A stretch of 64,000 nt of DNA, from the NCBI RefSeq assembly GCF_046156265.1, contig NZ_JAWDIR010000033.1, positions 248,001 through 312,000 of the forward strand, read 5' to 3'. The notes beneath the pieces are model-generated. The model saw nothing but the letters and a program-made list of their open reading frames with translations. It did no database searches and was not told the origin of the DNA. Below are positions 50,202-58,742 of the stretch, in pieces; the stretch's first letter is position 1, and each line of letters starts with the position of its first letter. Made by a program: the position numbers and the translations under genes. This DNA is from CAMDHY01 sp046156265. Lineage in GTDB: Bacteria > Pseudomonadota > Alphaproteobacteria > Rhizobiales > Segnochrobactraceae.

Positions 50202-51128
50202 TCAGGAGAACAGCACCGACGACAGGCGACGTCGACCTTCCTTCGTCATCGGCTCCGTCGGACCCCACGCCTCGAAGAACTGCAGGAGCTGCTTGCGGGC
50301 CGCGTCCTCGTTCCAGGTGCGGTTCCGGCGGAGGATGTCGATGAGGTGATCGACCGCCGCGGCGCGGTCGCCGATGGTGCCGAGCAGCACCGCGAGGTCG
50401 AAGCGCGCCTGCAGATCGCCGGGGTTCTCGTTGACCGCCCGCTCGAGCTGGCCGCGATCGCCGAGGGAGGCCGCCTGCTCGGCGAGGTCGAGGGCGGCAC
50501 GCGCCGCCGCCACCGCGGCATCCGAGGCCTTGGCGGCCGGGACGGCGTCGAGCAGTTCGCGGGCATAGGCGAGGTCGCCGGCGGCGATCGCCACCTGGGC
50601 GAGGCCGGCGGTGGCCCGCACCACCTCCGAGTCCGCCTCGGCGACGGCGCGATAGCGCTCGGCGGCGCCCTCGAGGTCACCTGCGGTACGCAGCTGGTCG
50701 GCCTCGTCGAGGATCTCGGTGATGTCCGGGCCGCCGTTCGGCCCGATCAGGCGCTCGACGAAGCCCGCCACCTGGCTCTCCGGCAGCGCCCCCATGAAGC
50801 CGTCGAGGGGGCGGCCGTCCTTGAAGGCGATGACGGCGGGGATCGACTGGATACCGAGCTGCCCCGCCACTTCCGGGTGCTTGTCGATGTCCATCTTGAC
50901 GAGCTTGACCTTGCCCTTCGCCGCCTTGACGACCTTCTCGAGCACCGGGGCCAGTTGCTTGCAGGGCCCGCACCAGGTCGCCCAGAAGTCGACCAGCACC
51001 GGCACCTGCCGCGAGGGCTCGATGACGTCCTTCACGAAGGTGGCCGTGGTGGTGTCGACGACGGCGTCGCCGCCCGCAGGCGCCCCGGGGGTCGGACGTC
51101 CGTTTGCGCCGAGCAGGAGATCGCTCAT
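50202..51128 (-). CDS. cnoX: Thioredoxin-TPR co-chaperone-like protein (CnoX/YbbN family)
   Basis: 308 residues. The N-terminal thioredoxin domain (about 20-130) has VLVDFWATWCGPCKQLAPVL with a WCGPC active site and the cis-Pro segment IQSIPAVIAFKDG. The C-terminal part (about 135-308) holds TPR-like helices (EADQLRTAGDLEGAAERYRA; LAQVAIAAGDLAYARELLDA) and ends RTWNEDAARKQLLQFFEAWG, the usual YbbN tail. E. coli CnoX is a redox-regulated holdase delivering clients to GroEL; here the full CGPC motif suggests it may also keep reductase activity. It is followed by the LON-N and Trm112 genes. Confidence 0.9.
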   Translation of the reverse strand: MSDLLLGANGRPTPGAPAGGDAVVDTTTATFVKDVIEPSRQVPVLVDFWATWCGPCKQLAPVLEKVVKAAKGKVKLVKMDIDKHPEVAGQLGIQSIPAVIAFKDGRPLDGFMGALPESQVAGFVERLIGPNGGPDITEILDEADQLRTAGDLEGAAERYRAVAEADSEVVRATAGLAQVAIAAGDLAYARELLDAVPAAKASDAAVAAARAALDLAEQAASLGDRGQLERAVNENPGDLQARFDLAVLLGTIGDRAAAVDHLIDILRRNRTWNEDAARKQLLQFFEAWGPTEPMTKEGRRRLSSVLFS

Positions 51129-51154
51129 GGTGATCTGTCCTCGATGTTCGTCAT

Positions 51155-51250
51155 GGCCGCGCGAGCGTGGCCCGGGTTCTTCTCGGCCGCGCGGGCGCGG
51201 TCCGGATCGTTCACCTCGCCGCGTCGGGCGCGGCCTGGACTATTCGCCCT
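51155..51250. repeat. Three degenerate about 33-bp hairpin repeats upstream of cnoX
   Basis: Units at about 51155-51184, 51185-51217 and 51218-51250, each starting GGCCGCG or GCCGCG and containing a short stem (CCGCG paired with CGCGG in units 2 and 3). They occupy most of the 173-base gap between the cnoX start and the ProX-type gene. They could be a leader structure, a partial terminator of the upstream gene, or remnants of a repeat family like that at 47.85 kb. Confidence 0.55.
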
Positions 51251-51301
51251 GCCGCGCCGGCGCTGCCTGTCGGCGCAGAAAATGGCGCGTCCGCGGAAGA
51301 A

Positions 51302-51820
51302 TTACAAACCCGCGTCGATGGCTTCCTGCGACACCGCCAGAATGCGCGGCGGATGGCCCACCGCCTCCAGGAAGGCCATCAGCCCGTCGCGGGCGATCGT
51401 GGTGGTGGCGGTGTTGACGAGCGGGTGGAAGTTCAGCGTCTCGGCCTGCATCAGCCGGGCGTCGAGCACCACCGAAACGCGGTGGCCCTCGTCGTTGATC
51501 GCGCCGAACGGCGTCACCGACCCGGGCTCGACGCCGAGGACCTCCATCAGAAGCTCCGGCTTGCCGAAGCTCACCTTGCCGCTCGCGCCGATGCGCTCGT
51601 GGATGCGCTTCAGGTCGATCGTCGCGTCTTCCAGCGCGACCACCAGGAACAGCGCGTCCTTGCGGTCCTTGAGGAAGAGGTTCTTCGAGTGCGCGCCGGC
51701 GATCTCGCCACGCAGCGCCTGGGAGTCCGCCACCGTGTAGAGCGGCGGGTGGTCGACCGTCGGGGCGTCGATCCCGAGGGCGGCGAGGCGGGCGAGGAGA
51801 TCGGCGCGGGCGTGCGGCAT
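51302..51820 (-). CDS. ProX/YbaK-type prolyl-tRNA editing deacylase
   Basis: 172 residues from ATG 51818-51820. The YbaK/ProX fold is shown by VDHPPLYTVADSQALRGEI, AHSKNLFLKDRKDALFLVVA (with the key Lys), VSFGKPELLMEVLGVEPGSV, TPFGAINDEGHRVSVVLDA and LNFHPLVNTATTTIARDGL. Stand-alone members with this N-terminal form hydrolyse Ala-tRNA-Pro, correcting errors by prolyl-tRNA synthetase. It is upstream of cnoX on the same strand. Confidence 0.9.
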   Translation of the reverse strand: MPHARADLLARLAALGIDAPTVDHPPLYTVADSQALRGEIAGAHSKNLFLKDRKDALFLVVALEDATIDLKRIHERIGASGKVSFGKPELLMEVLGVEPGSVTPFGAINDEGHRVSVVLDARLMQAETLNFHPLVNTATTTIARDGLMAFLEAVGHPPRILAVSQEAIDAGL

Positions 51821-52018
51821 GGGGCTGCGGGCTCGGGATTCTGGGCCGGGCGCCGGATCGTCGGCGCGGTGGCGGCGTTGTAGCCCGGAGTTCCGGCGCC
51901 GCCAACGGGCGGCCGCCGGTGGGCGCCCCGCCCTCGCGCGACGCGCGGACAGACTGCACTGGCCGACCCGCGCCGCCGGCCTATATCGGCCGGCACAACG
52001 GGATGGGCGGGGCCAGAC

Positions 52019-53173
52019 ATGATCGGGAGACAGATGATGACCGCCGCACGCCTCGCCCTTTCCGCCTCGCTCGCCGCGCTGCTCACCGCGCCGGCCCTCG
52101 CCGAGGTCGTCGAGACCGAGCACCACAGCATGACTGTCGAGCGCCTCGCCGGTCCGCTCGAGCACCCCTGGAGCGTCGCGGTGCTGCCGGACGGCGCCAT
52201 GCTCGTCACCGAGCGGCCGGGGCGCCTTCGGCTCATCGTCGATGGCGAACTGCAGTCGGAGCCGGTCTCCGGCGTGCCCGACGTCCGCGCTGGCGGCCAG
52301 GGTGGCCTGCTCGACGTCGTCCTCGATCCCGACTTCGCGGGCAACCGCATGATCTACCTCGCTTTTTCCGAGGCTGGCGAAGGTGGCGCCGGCACCGCAG
52401 TGGCGCGTGGCCGGCTGACGCGCGACGGCGCCACGGCGCGCCTCGATGACGTCGAGGTGATCTTCCAGCAGGTGCCGAAGGTCAGCGGGACCTCGCATTT
52501 CGGTGCGCGCCTCGTCTTCGCGCCGGACGGCAAGCTGTTCATCGGGCTCGGCGACCGCCAGCAGCGCGAGCGCGCCCAGGACCTGTCGACGACGATCGGC
52601 AAGCTCGTGCGCATCAACGCCGACGGCAGCATCCCCGACGACAACCCGTTCGTCGGCCAGGAGGGCGCGCTGCCGGAGATCTGGTCCTACGGACACCGCA
52701 ACATCCAGGCCGCGGCGCTCGACCCGTCGACCAGCGACGTCGTCGCCATCGAGCATGGCGCCCGCGGCGGTGACGAGATCAACTATCCCGAAGTGGGCAA
52801 GAATTACGGCTGGCCGGTGATCACCCACGGCGTCGACTATTCCGGCGAGCCGATCGGCGTCGGCAAGGCGGCCGAGGGCATGGAGCAGCCGATCTACCAG
52901 TGGACGCCGTCGATCGCCCCGTCGGGGATGGCCTACTACACCGGCACCGCGTTCCCCGAGTGGAACGGCGACCTCTTCGTCGGGGCCCTGCGCGGCCAGA
53001 TGCTGGTCCGCCTCGACATCGAGGGTGACCGCGTCGTCGGCGAGGAGCGGCTCCTGGAGGGCACCATCGGGCGCATCCGCGACGTCCGCCAGGCTCCCGA
53101 TGGCTCGCTCCTCGTCCTCACCGACGCCGGCGACGGCGCCCTCTGGCGCCTCACCCCGGCCGTGACGGACTGA
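52019..53173 (+). CDS. PQQ-dependent sugar dehydrogenase-like secreted protein
   Basis: 384 residues. A signal peptide (LALSASLAALLTAPALA) directs export. The six-bladed propeller of the soluble glucose/aldose sugar dehydrogenase family is indicated by LEHPWSVAVLPDGAMLVTER, GGQGGLLDVVLDPDF, TSHFGARLVFAPDGKLFIGL (with the catalytic His), GDRQQRERAQDL, PEIWSYGHRNIQ (with the PQQ-contacting Arg) and WTPSIAPSGMAYYTG. It would oxidise aldose sugars in the periplasm with PQQ, if PQQ is available; no pqq genes lie in the window. It is divergent from the ProX-type gene. Confidence 0.9.
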   Translation: MIGRQMMTAARLALSASLAALLTAPALAEVVETEHHSMTVERLAGPLEHPWSVAVLPDGAMLVTERPGRLRLIVDGELQSEPVSGVPDVRAGGQGGLLDVVLDPDFAGNRMIYLAFSEAGEGGAGTAVARGRLTRDGATARLDDVEVIFQQVPKVSGTSHFGARLVFAPDGKLFIGLGDRQQRERAQDLSTTIGKLVRINADGSIPDDNPFVGQEGALPEIWSYGHRNIQAAALDPSTSDVVAIEHGARGGDEINYPEVGKNYGWPVITHGVDYSGEPIGVGKAAEGMEQPIYQWTPSIAPSGMAYYTGTAFPEWNGDLFVGALRGQMLVRLDIEGDRVVGEERLLEGTIGRIRDVRQAPDGSLLVLTDAGDGALWRLTPAVTD

Positions 53174-53182
53174 GGTCGGTCT

Positions 53183-53554
53183 CTACTTCTGGAAGATCAG
53201 CGCGGCGCCGGCGGCGATCAGCACGAAGCCGGCGCCCTGCTTCCACGTCACCGCCTCGCCGAGATAGGTGGCCGAGAACACCGCGAAGACGATGAGGGTG
53301 ATCACCTCCTGCATCGTCTTCAGCTGCGCGGGCGAGTAGACGTTCGAGCCAATGCGGTTCGCCGGCACGGCGAAGCAGTACTCGATGAAGGCGATGCCCC
53401 AGCTGACCAGCACGGCGAGCAGGATCGGCGCCGACTTGTATTTGAGGTGGCCGTACCAGGCGAACGTCATGAAGACGTTCGAGCAGATCAGCATGACGAC
53501 GGGCAGGAGATAGGCCGGCAGGCCGCCGGTCGGCAGCAGGGCGTTGAGCGACAT
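53183..53554 (-). CDS. DUF486/DMT-type small membrane protein
   Basis: 123 residues with four hydrophobic segments: LLPVVMLICSNVFMTFAWYG, ILLAVLVSWGIAFIEYCFAV, TLIVFAVFSATYLGEA and GAGFVLIAAGAALIF. The AWYGHLKY and PANRIGS segments are typical of DUF486, a half-sized DMT-like family. Its transport role, if any, is unknown. It converges on the PQQ-dehydrogenase-like gene with a 9-base gap and lies downstream of hrcA on the same strand. Confidence 0.9.
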   Translation of the reverse strand: MSLNALLPTGGLPAYLLPVVMLICSNVFMTFAWYGHLKYKSAPILLAVLVSWGIAFIEYCFAVPANRIGSNVYSPAQLKTMQEVITLIVFAVFSATYLGEAVTWKQGAGFVLIAAGAALIFQK

Positions 53555-53679
53555 CGGCTGGACCCTCGGGACGCGACCGGCGCGTGCCGGCGCACGCGCT
53601 TAGCGGGGCGTCGGGGCAGTGGCAAGGTGGAGGCCCCTCCACCAGCCGCTGCGCCTGCGTCTGCCGCGCGGCTCTCGCG

Positions 53680-54759
53680 TCAGCCGAGGATGCGGCCGAC
53701 GACCTTCGCCGTGTAGTCCACCACCGGCACGACCCGCGCATAGTTGAGCCGCGTCGGCCCGATGACGCCGAGCACGCCGACGATGCGGCCCTCGCGGTCG
53801 CGGTAGGGGGAGACCACCACCGAGGAGCCCGACAGCGAGAACAGCTTGTTTTCCGAGCCGATGAAGATGCGCACGCCCTCGCCGCCCTCGGCGAGCCCGA
53901 GGAGCTGGATGAGGTCGCGCTTCTGCTCGAGGTCCTCGAACAGGAGCCGCACCCGCTCGAGGTCCTCGCGCGCCTTGACGTCCTCGAGCAGGTTGGCGCG
54001 GCCGCTGACGATCAGCCGGTCGGGGCTGTCGCCCTCCGCCCCGGACCAGACGCCGAGGCCGTCCTCGACGACCTGTCGGGCGAGCGCATCGAGCTCGGCA
54101 GCCTCCTCCGCCTGCAGGCGCTCGAGCTCGGCGCGGGCTTCCGACAGCGTCATGCCGCGCAGGTGGGCGTTGAGGTAGTTCGTCGCCTCGGTCAGCGCCG
54201 AGGTCGGCAGGCCGGGCGGCAGGCCGACGACGCGGTTCTCCACCGTGCCGCTCTCGCCGACCAGCACGACGAGGGCGCGGGTCGGCTCGAGGCGCACGAA
54301 CTCGATGTGCTTCAGCCGGAGATCCGCCTTGTGGGTGAGGACGACGCCGGCACCACGCGATAGGCCGGAGAGGAGCTGGCTGGCCTCGCCGAGCACGCTG
54401 TCGACGGTGCGGGCGCCGCCGGACATGGCGACCTGCGCCTCGATGCGGCGGCGCTCGTCCAGGCCGAGGTCGCCGAGCTCCAGCATGGCGTCGACGAACA
54501 GGCGGAGGCCGCGCTCGGTCGGCAGGCGGCCGGCGCTGGTGTGGGGCGAATAGATGAGACCGAGCTGCTCGAGGTCGGCCATGACGTTGCGCACCGAGGC
54601 CGGCGACAGCGACACCTGCAGCAGCCGCGACAGGTTGCGCGAGCCGACCGGCTCGCCGGTGTTGAGATAGGCGTCGACCAGCCGCCGGAAGATCTCGCGC
54701 GAGCGCTCGTCGAGATCGACGATCCCCGACGGGAGCGACGGCATTGCGTCGAGGTCCAT
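53680..54759 (-). CDS. hrcA: Heat-inducible transcription repressor HrcA
   Basis: 359 residues from ATG 54757-54759, with GGAG six bases upstream; the frame continues far upstream as a shadow of rph-rdgB. HrcA represses groESL/dnaKJ-type operons by binding CIRCE elements and depends on GroEL for folding. Motifs: RSREIFRRLVDAYLNTGEPV, SRNLSRLLQVSLSPASVRNV (winged helix), LEQLGLIYSPHTSAGRLPTE, then the GAF-like domain ending FSLSGSSVVVSPYRD and GVLGVIGPTRLNYARVVPVV. It faces rph divergently, as in other Alphaproteobacteria, but grpE, which often follows, is absent. No CIRCE sequence was seen in its upstream region. Confidence 0.96.
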   Translation of the reverse strand: MDLDAMPSLPSGIVDLDERSREIFRRLVDAYLNTGEPVGSRNLSRLLQVSLSPASVRNVMADLEQLGLIYSPHTSAGRLPTERGLRLFVDAMLELGDLGLDERRRIEAQVAMSGGARTVDSVLGEASQLLSGLSRGAGVVLTHKADLRLKHIEFVRLEPTRALVVLVGESGTVENRVVGLPPGLPTSALTEATNYLNAHLRGMTLSEARAELERLQAEEAAELDALARQVVEDGLGVWSGAEGDSPDRLIVSGRANLLEDVKAREDLERVRLLFEDLEQKRDLIQLLGLAEGGEGVRIFIGSENKLFSLSGSSVVVSPYRDREGRIVGVLGVIGPTRLNYARVVPVVDYTAKVVGRILG

Positions 54760-54972
54760 GATCTGCTCCAGGCTCCTCCCGTGGCATGGCGGATGCGGCC
54801 GCGGGAGGCGGCCGCGGCGGGGGCGCGCCCTCAGAGTATGGGGGCTCGCCGCGCCGCAGCAAGGGGATCGATCCGGTGCGGCTTGCTGTGGAGCGGCCCG
54901 GAAGGCTAATGAGGCGGCTCGGCGGCGCGTGTCGCACCGATTTCCGTGCCCTTTTGTGTGAAAGTACCGCCG

Positions 54973-55695
54973 ATGAGCTTCGTGCGACCCTCCAAGCGTG
55001 CCGCCGACGAGCTGCGCGCCGTCTCCCTCGAGCGTGGCGTCGCCCGTCACGCCGAAGGCTCGTGCCTGGTCCGCTTCGGCGACACCCACGTCATCTGCAC
55101 GGCGAGCCTGGAAGAGAAGGTGCCGCCGTGGCTGCGCGGCGGCGGCAAGGGCTGGGTGACGGCGGAGTACGGCATGCTGCCGCGCGCCACCCACACCCGC
55201 AACCGCCGCGAGGTCACCGCCGGCAAGGCGTCGGGCCGCACCCAGGAAATCCAGCGCCTGATCGGCCGCTCGCTGCGGGCCGTCGTCGACCTGCCGGCGC
55301 TCGGCGAGCGCCAGATCTCCATCGACTGCGACGTACTGCAGGCCGACGGCGGCACCCGCACTGCCTCGATCACCGGCGCCTGGGTGGCGTTGCGCGACTG
55401 CGTCGAGTGGATGCGCAGCCGCGGCATGATCACCGCGCCGGTGCTGACCGACCATATCGCCGCCATTTCCTGCGGTATTCTCGAAGGCACGCCGGTGCTC
55501 GACCTCGACTATGCCGAGGACAGTCGCGCCGAGACGGACGCGAACTTCGTCATCACCGGCGCGGGCGGCATCGTCGAGGTGCAGGGCACGGCGGAGGGCA
55601 AGCCGTTCAGCCGCGCCGACCTCGACACCCTGCTCGATCTCGCGGCCGGCGGCGTCTCGCGCCTGGTCGAGCTGCAGAAGCTCGCGATCTCCTGA
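54973..55695 (+). CDS. rph: Ribonuclease PH
   Basis: 240 residues from ATG 54973. RNase PH is a phosphorolytic 3'-5' exonuclease that trims tRNA 3' ends. Signatures: MSFVRPSKRAADELRAVSLE, ARHAEGSCLVRFGDTHVICT, KGWVTAEYGMLPRATHTRN, RTQEIQRLIGRSLRAVVDL, ISIDCDVLQADGGTRTASIT and LDYAEDSRAETDANFV. It heads an rph-rdgB-hemW run with very short gaps, divergent from hrcA. Confidence 0.97.
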   Translation: MSFVRPSKRAADELRAVSLERGVARHAEGSCLVRFGDTHVICTASLEEKVPPWLRGGGKGWVTAEYGMLPRATHTRNRREVTAGKASGRTQEIQRLIGRSLRAVVDLPALGERQISIDCDVLQADGGTRTASITGAWVALRDCVEWMRSRGMITAPVLTDHIAAISCGILEGTPVLDLDYAEDSRAETDANFVITGAGGIVEVQGTAEGKPFSRADLDTLLDLAAGGVSRLVELQKLAIS

Positions 55696-55703
55696 GGGTT
55701 TCG

Positions 55704-56357
55704 ATGGACGCTCCCGCCCGCACCGCCCGTCGCCTGACCGAGCCCAAGCTCGTCGTGGCGAGCCACAACAAGGGCAAGATCTTCGAGATCCGCATGCTGG
55801 TGGCGCCGTTCGGCATCGAGACGGTGTCGGCCGGCGAGCTCGGCCTGCCGGAGCCGGAGGAGACCGCCACCACCTTCGAGGGGAACGCGACGCTGAAGTC
55901 GCTCGCCTCGGCCACCGCCTCCGGCCTGCCGGCGCTCGCGGACGATTCCGGCCTCGTCGTGCCGGCGATCGGTGGCGACCCCGGCATCTATTCCGCCCGC
56001 TGGGCCGGCGAGAGCAAGGACTTCGGCCTCGCCATGCGCAAGGTCGAGGACGCGCTGCAGGCGGTGGGGGCGACGACACCCGACCAGCGCCGCGCCTTCT
56101 TCGTCGCGGTCCTGTCGCTCGCGTGGCCGGACGGCCACGTCGAGGAGTTCCGCGGCGAGGTGCACGGCACGCTGATCTGGCCGCCGCGCGGCGACATGGG
56201 CTTCGGCTACGACCCGATGTTCCTGCCCGATGGCCACGACCGCACCTTCGGCGAGATGAGCGGCGAGGAGAAGCACGGGCTCGGCGCCGCCACCGGCCCG
56301 CTGTCGCACCGCGCCCGCGCCTTCGAACTGTTCGCCCGCGAGTGCCTGGAGGGGTGA
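55704..56357 (+). CDS. rdgB: XTP/dITP diphosphatase RdgB
   Basis: 217 residues from ATG 55704, eight bases after rph, with a GAGGG seven bases upstream. It hydrolyses non-canonical purine triphosphates (dITP, XTP) to monophosphates, keeping them out of DNA and RNA. Signatures: LVVASHNKGKIFEIRML, TFEGNATLKSLASA, ALADDSGLVVPAIGGDPGIY, SARWAG, GDMGFGYDPMFLPDG, TFGEMSGEEKH and LSHRARAFE. Length is typical of the alphaproteobacterial form. Confidence 0.97.
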   Translation: MDAPARTARRLTEPKLVVASHNKGKIFEIRMLVAPFGIETVSAGELGLPEPEETATTFEGNATLKSLASATASGLPALADDSGLVVPAIGGDPGIYSARWAGESKDFGLAMRKVEDALQAVGATTPDQRRAFFVAVLSLAWPDGHVEEFRGEVHGTLIWPPRGDMGFGYDPMFLPDGHDRTFGEMSGEEKHGLGAATGPLSHRARAFELFARECLEG

Positions 56358-56362
56358 GCGCG

Positions 56363-57577
56363 ATGGCGGCCGCGGCCGCACCGAGGGCTGCCACCGCGTC
56401 GCAGAGCCACGCTCCGGCGGAGGGCGCCGGCGCCGAAGGCGGCTTCGCGATCTACGTGCACTGGCCGTTCTGCGCCTCGAAGTGCCCCTATTGCGACTTC
56501 AACAGCCACGTCCGCCACGGCGGCGTCGACGAGCCGCGCTTCGCCGCCGCCCTCGTCCGCGAGCTCGAAACGGCGGCGGACCGCACCGAGCGCCGCCGGC
56601 CGGATAGCGTCTTCTTCGGCGGCGGCACGCCGTCGCTGATGTCGCCCGCCACCGTCGGCGCGGTGCTGGACGCCGTCGACCGCCTGTGGGGGCTCGACGC
56701 CTCCGCCGAGGTGACGCTCGAGGCGAACCCGACCAGCGTCGAGGCCGGCCGCTTCGCCGGTTATCGCGCCGCCGGCGTCGGCCGTGTCTCGCTCGGCGTG
56801 CAGGCGCTGGACGACGCCGCGCTGGCGGCTCTCGGTCGCCGTCATACCGCCGACGAAGCGCTCAAGGCCGTGGCGCTGGCGCAGTCGATCTTCCCGCGCG
56901 TCACCTTCGACCTCATCTACGCCCGCCCCGCCATGACCGCCGAGGTGTGGGCTGCGGAGCTCAAGCGGGCGCTGGCGATCGGCACCGACCACCTGTCGCT
57001 CTACCAGCTCACCATCGAGGAGGGCACGCCGTTTGCGGCGCTGCACGCGGCGGGCAAGCTGCACGTCCCCGACGACGACACCGCCGCCGACCTCTACGAG
57101 CTGACCCAGGCGCTGACCGAAGCCGCCGGGATGCCCGCCTACGAGGTCTCGAACCACGCCCGCCCCGGCCAGGAGTCGCGCCACAACCTCGTCTACTGGC
57201 GCGGCGGCGGCTATGTCGGCGTCGGCCCCGGCGCCCATGGCCGCCTGGAGCAGGACGGCGTGCGCCGCGCCACCGCCGCCGAGCGCAACCCGGAGCGCTG
57301 GCTCGCCGCCGTCGAGGCGGCCGGCCACGGCCTCGTCGTCGATGAACCGGTCGACGCGGCGGAGCGCGCCGACGAGCTGCTGCTGATGGGGCTGCGCCTG
57401 TCGGAGGGCGTCGACCTCGCCCGCCACGCCCGCCATGCCGGACGGCCGATCGAACCGGCACGGATCGCGCCCCTCGTCGCTGACGGCCTCCTCGCCTGGA
57501 CGCCGGCAGGCCGGCTCGCTGCCACGCCGCGCGGCCGCCTCGTGCTCAACACGCTGATCGCCGCGCTCGCGGCCTGA
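56363..57577 (+). CDS. hemW: Radical SAM haem chaperone HemW
   Basis: 404 residues from ATG 56363, five bases after rdgB. The radical SAM cluster is CASKCPYCDFNSH (CxxxCxxC). GGGTPSLM, EANPTSVEAG, VGRVSLGVQALDD, YQLTIEEGTPF, YEVSNHARPGQESRHNLVYW and VGVGPGAHGRL follow in family order. The HNLxYW motif and lack of the extended N-terminus separate HemW from the coproporphyrinogen oxidase HemN. HemW inserts haem into respiratory proteins. It ends the rph-rdgB-hemW operon. Confidence 0.95.
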   Translation: MAAAAAPRAATASQSHAPAEGAGAEGGFAIYVHWPFCASKCPYCDFNSHVRHGGVDEPRFAAALVRELETAADRTERRRPDSVFFGGGTPSLMSPATVGAVLDAVDRLWGLDASAEVTLEANPTSVEAGRFAGYRAAGVGRVSLGVQALDDAALAALGRRHTADEALKAVALAQSIFPRVTFDLIYARPAMTAEVWAAELKRALAIGTDHLSLYQLTIEEGTPFAALHAAGKLHVPDDDTAADLYELTQALTEAAGMPAYEVSNHARPGQESRHNLVYWRGGGYVGVGPGAHGRLEQDGVRRATAAERNPERWLAAVEAAGHGLVVDEPVDAAERADELLLMGLRLSEGVDLARHARHAGRPIEPARIAPLVADGLLAWTPAGRLAATPRGRLVLNTLIAALAA

Positions 57578-57727
57578 GTTCCGGCCAGCCTGAGCGGCGG
57601 GTGGCGGTTTCCGGGCGCGACGGCGAGGTGCCCTATCCGTGCTGCTGGCGCCTGTTGCACGTGAAATGCGATGGGCATTTGCTCGGAGTCACAGGGCGCG
57701 CGGTGCGCCTTTGCAGGAGTTCCGTAC

Positions 57728-58147
57728 ATGCCCGACCCGTCCGATTCGAACGGCCACGCCGGCATCCTCGATCACATCGGCATTCCGGTCAGCGACTTCG
57801 CCCGCGCCAAGGCCTTCTACAGCCAGGCGCTGGCGCCGCTCGGGATCTCCGTCGTCATGGAGGTTACGGCCGAGATGACCGGGAACGGCGCCGCCGCCGG
57901 CTTCGGCCGCGGTCACAAGCCCGATTTCTGGATCGGCGAGGACGAGCGCGTCGGCCGCACCCACGTCGCCTTCGCGGCGCAGAGCCGGGCCGAGGTCGAC
58001 GCCTTCTACGCCGGAGCCATCGCCGCGGGCGGACGCGACAACGGCCCGCCGGGCCTGCGCCCGCACTATCACCCGGACTATTACGGCGCCTTCGTCCTCG
58101 ACCCCGACGGCCATAACGTCGAGGCCGTCTGCCACCGTCCGACGTAA
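57728..58147 (+). CDS. VOC-superfamily (glyoxalase/bleomycin-resistance-like) protein
   Basis: 139 residues from ATG 57728, with AGGAG eight bases upstream. The paired beta-alpha-beta-beta-beta modules start at ILDHIGIPVSDFARAKAFYS and at GRTHVAFAAQSRAEVDAFYA. Metal-site residues are plausible in LDHIG, RTHVAF and the terminal DPDGHNVEAVCH. The family covers glyoxalases, dioxygenases and resistance proteins; the reaction cannot be assigned. It follows hemW by 150 bases with its own ribosome-binding site. Confidence 0.9.
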   Translation: MPDPSDSNGHAGILDHIGIPVSDFARAKAFYSQALAPLGISVVMEVTAEMTGNGAAAGFGRGHKPDFWIGEDERVGRTHVAFAAQSRAEVDAFYAGAIAAGGRDNGPPGLRPHYHPDYYGAFVLDPDGHNVEAVCHRPT

Positions 58148-58253
58148 CCGCCCGGCACCGTCACATCCTCGTCGGCTTCCGCGCCTAGAGGGGCGTCGCC
58201 GAGCCGGCGACGATTCGGCCGGGGCGAGGGGAACGACCGAGAGGGAGCCGAGA

Positions 58254-58706
58254 ATGGACGCGACGACGGTGCTGTTCGTGTGCGCCCGCAACGCCGGGCC
58301 GAGCCCAATGGCGGAGGCCTATCTGAACGAGGTCGGCGGCCCGAATCTGCGCGCCTTCAGCGCCGGGCTGGACCCGGACGAGCGCGTCGATGCCTCGGTG
58401 CTGCGAACCCTGCAGGCGGCGGGCCTGCCGGTCGACGGCCTGGCGCCGAAACCGCTCGAGATCTTCACCCTTCCGCACGCGCCGCGGCCGGATGTGGTGG
58501 TGACGCTGACGCCGCGGCCGCTCGCCCAGCCGGCGCCGGCCTGGTGGCCGCCGAAGCGCCATTTCATCTGGAGCGTCGCCGATCCCGGCCCGGCCGGCGG
58601 CCGCGCCGCCTTTGCGGAGATGTTCCTCGCCCTCACCGAGCGGATCGACAGGGCGCTCGCCGACGGCAGCTTCGCGCGCGAGCCGCAGTCGGTGCCGGCC
58701 GTCTGA
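58254..58706 (+). CDS. Low-molecular-weight phosphatase/arsenate-reductase-like protein with altered P-loop
   Basis: 150 residues. The N-terminus VLFVCARNAGPSPMAEAYLN aligns with the LMW protein tyrosine phosphatase/ArsC P-loop (CxxNxxRS). The Cys is kept, but the phosphate-binding Arg six residues after it is Pro. The body PKPLEIFTLPHAPRPDVVVT and SVADPGPAGGRAAFAEMFLA follows the ArsC-like pattern. Without the Arg, normal phosphatase or arsenate-reductase catalysis is unlikely, so it may be a pseudoenzyme. Confidence 0.78.
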   Translation: MDATTVLFVCARNAGPSPMAEAYLNEVGGPNLRAFSAGLDPDERVDASVLRTLQAAGLPVDGLAPKPLEIFTLPHAPRPDVVVTLTPRPLAQPAPAWWPPKRHFIWSVADPGPAGGRAAFAEMFLALTERIDRALADGSFAREPQSVPAV

Positions 58707-58742
58707 CGGCGGGCCGCGCGCGCCCGACGCCCGCTGCGGCGT

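Noticed and set aside
54760..54972. Possible CIRCE element or heat-shock promoter between hrcA and rph
   Set aside because: No TTAGCACTC/GAGTGCTAA-type inverted repeat is present.
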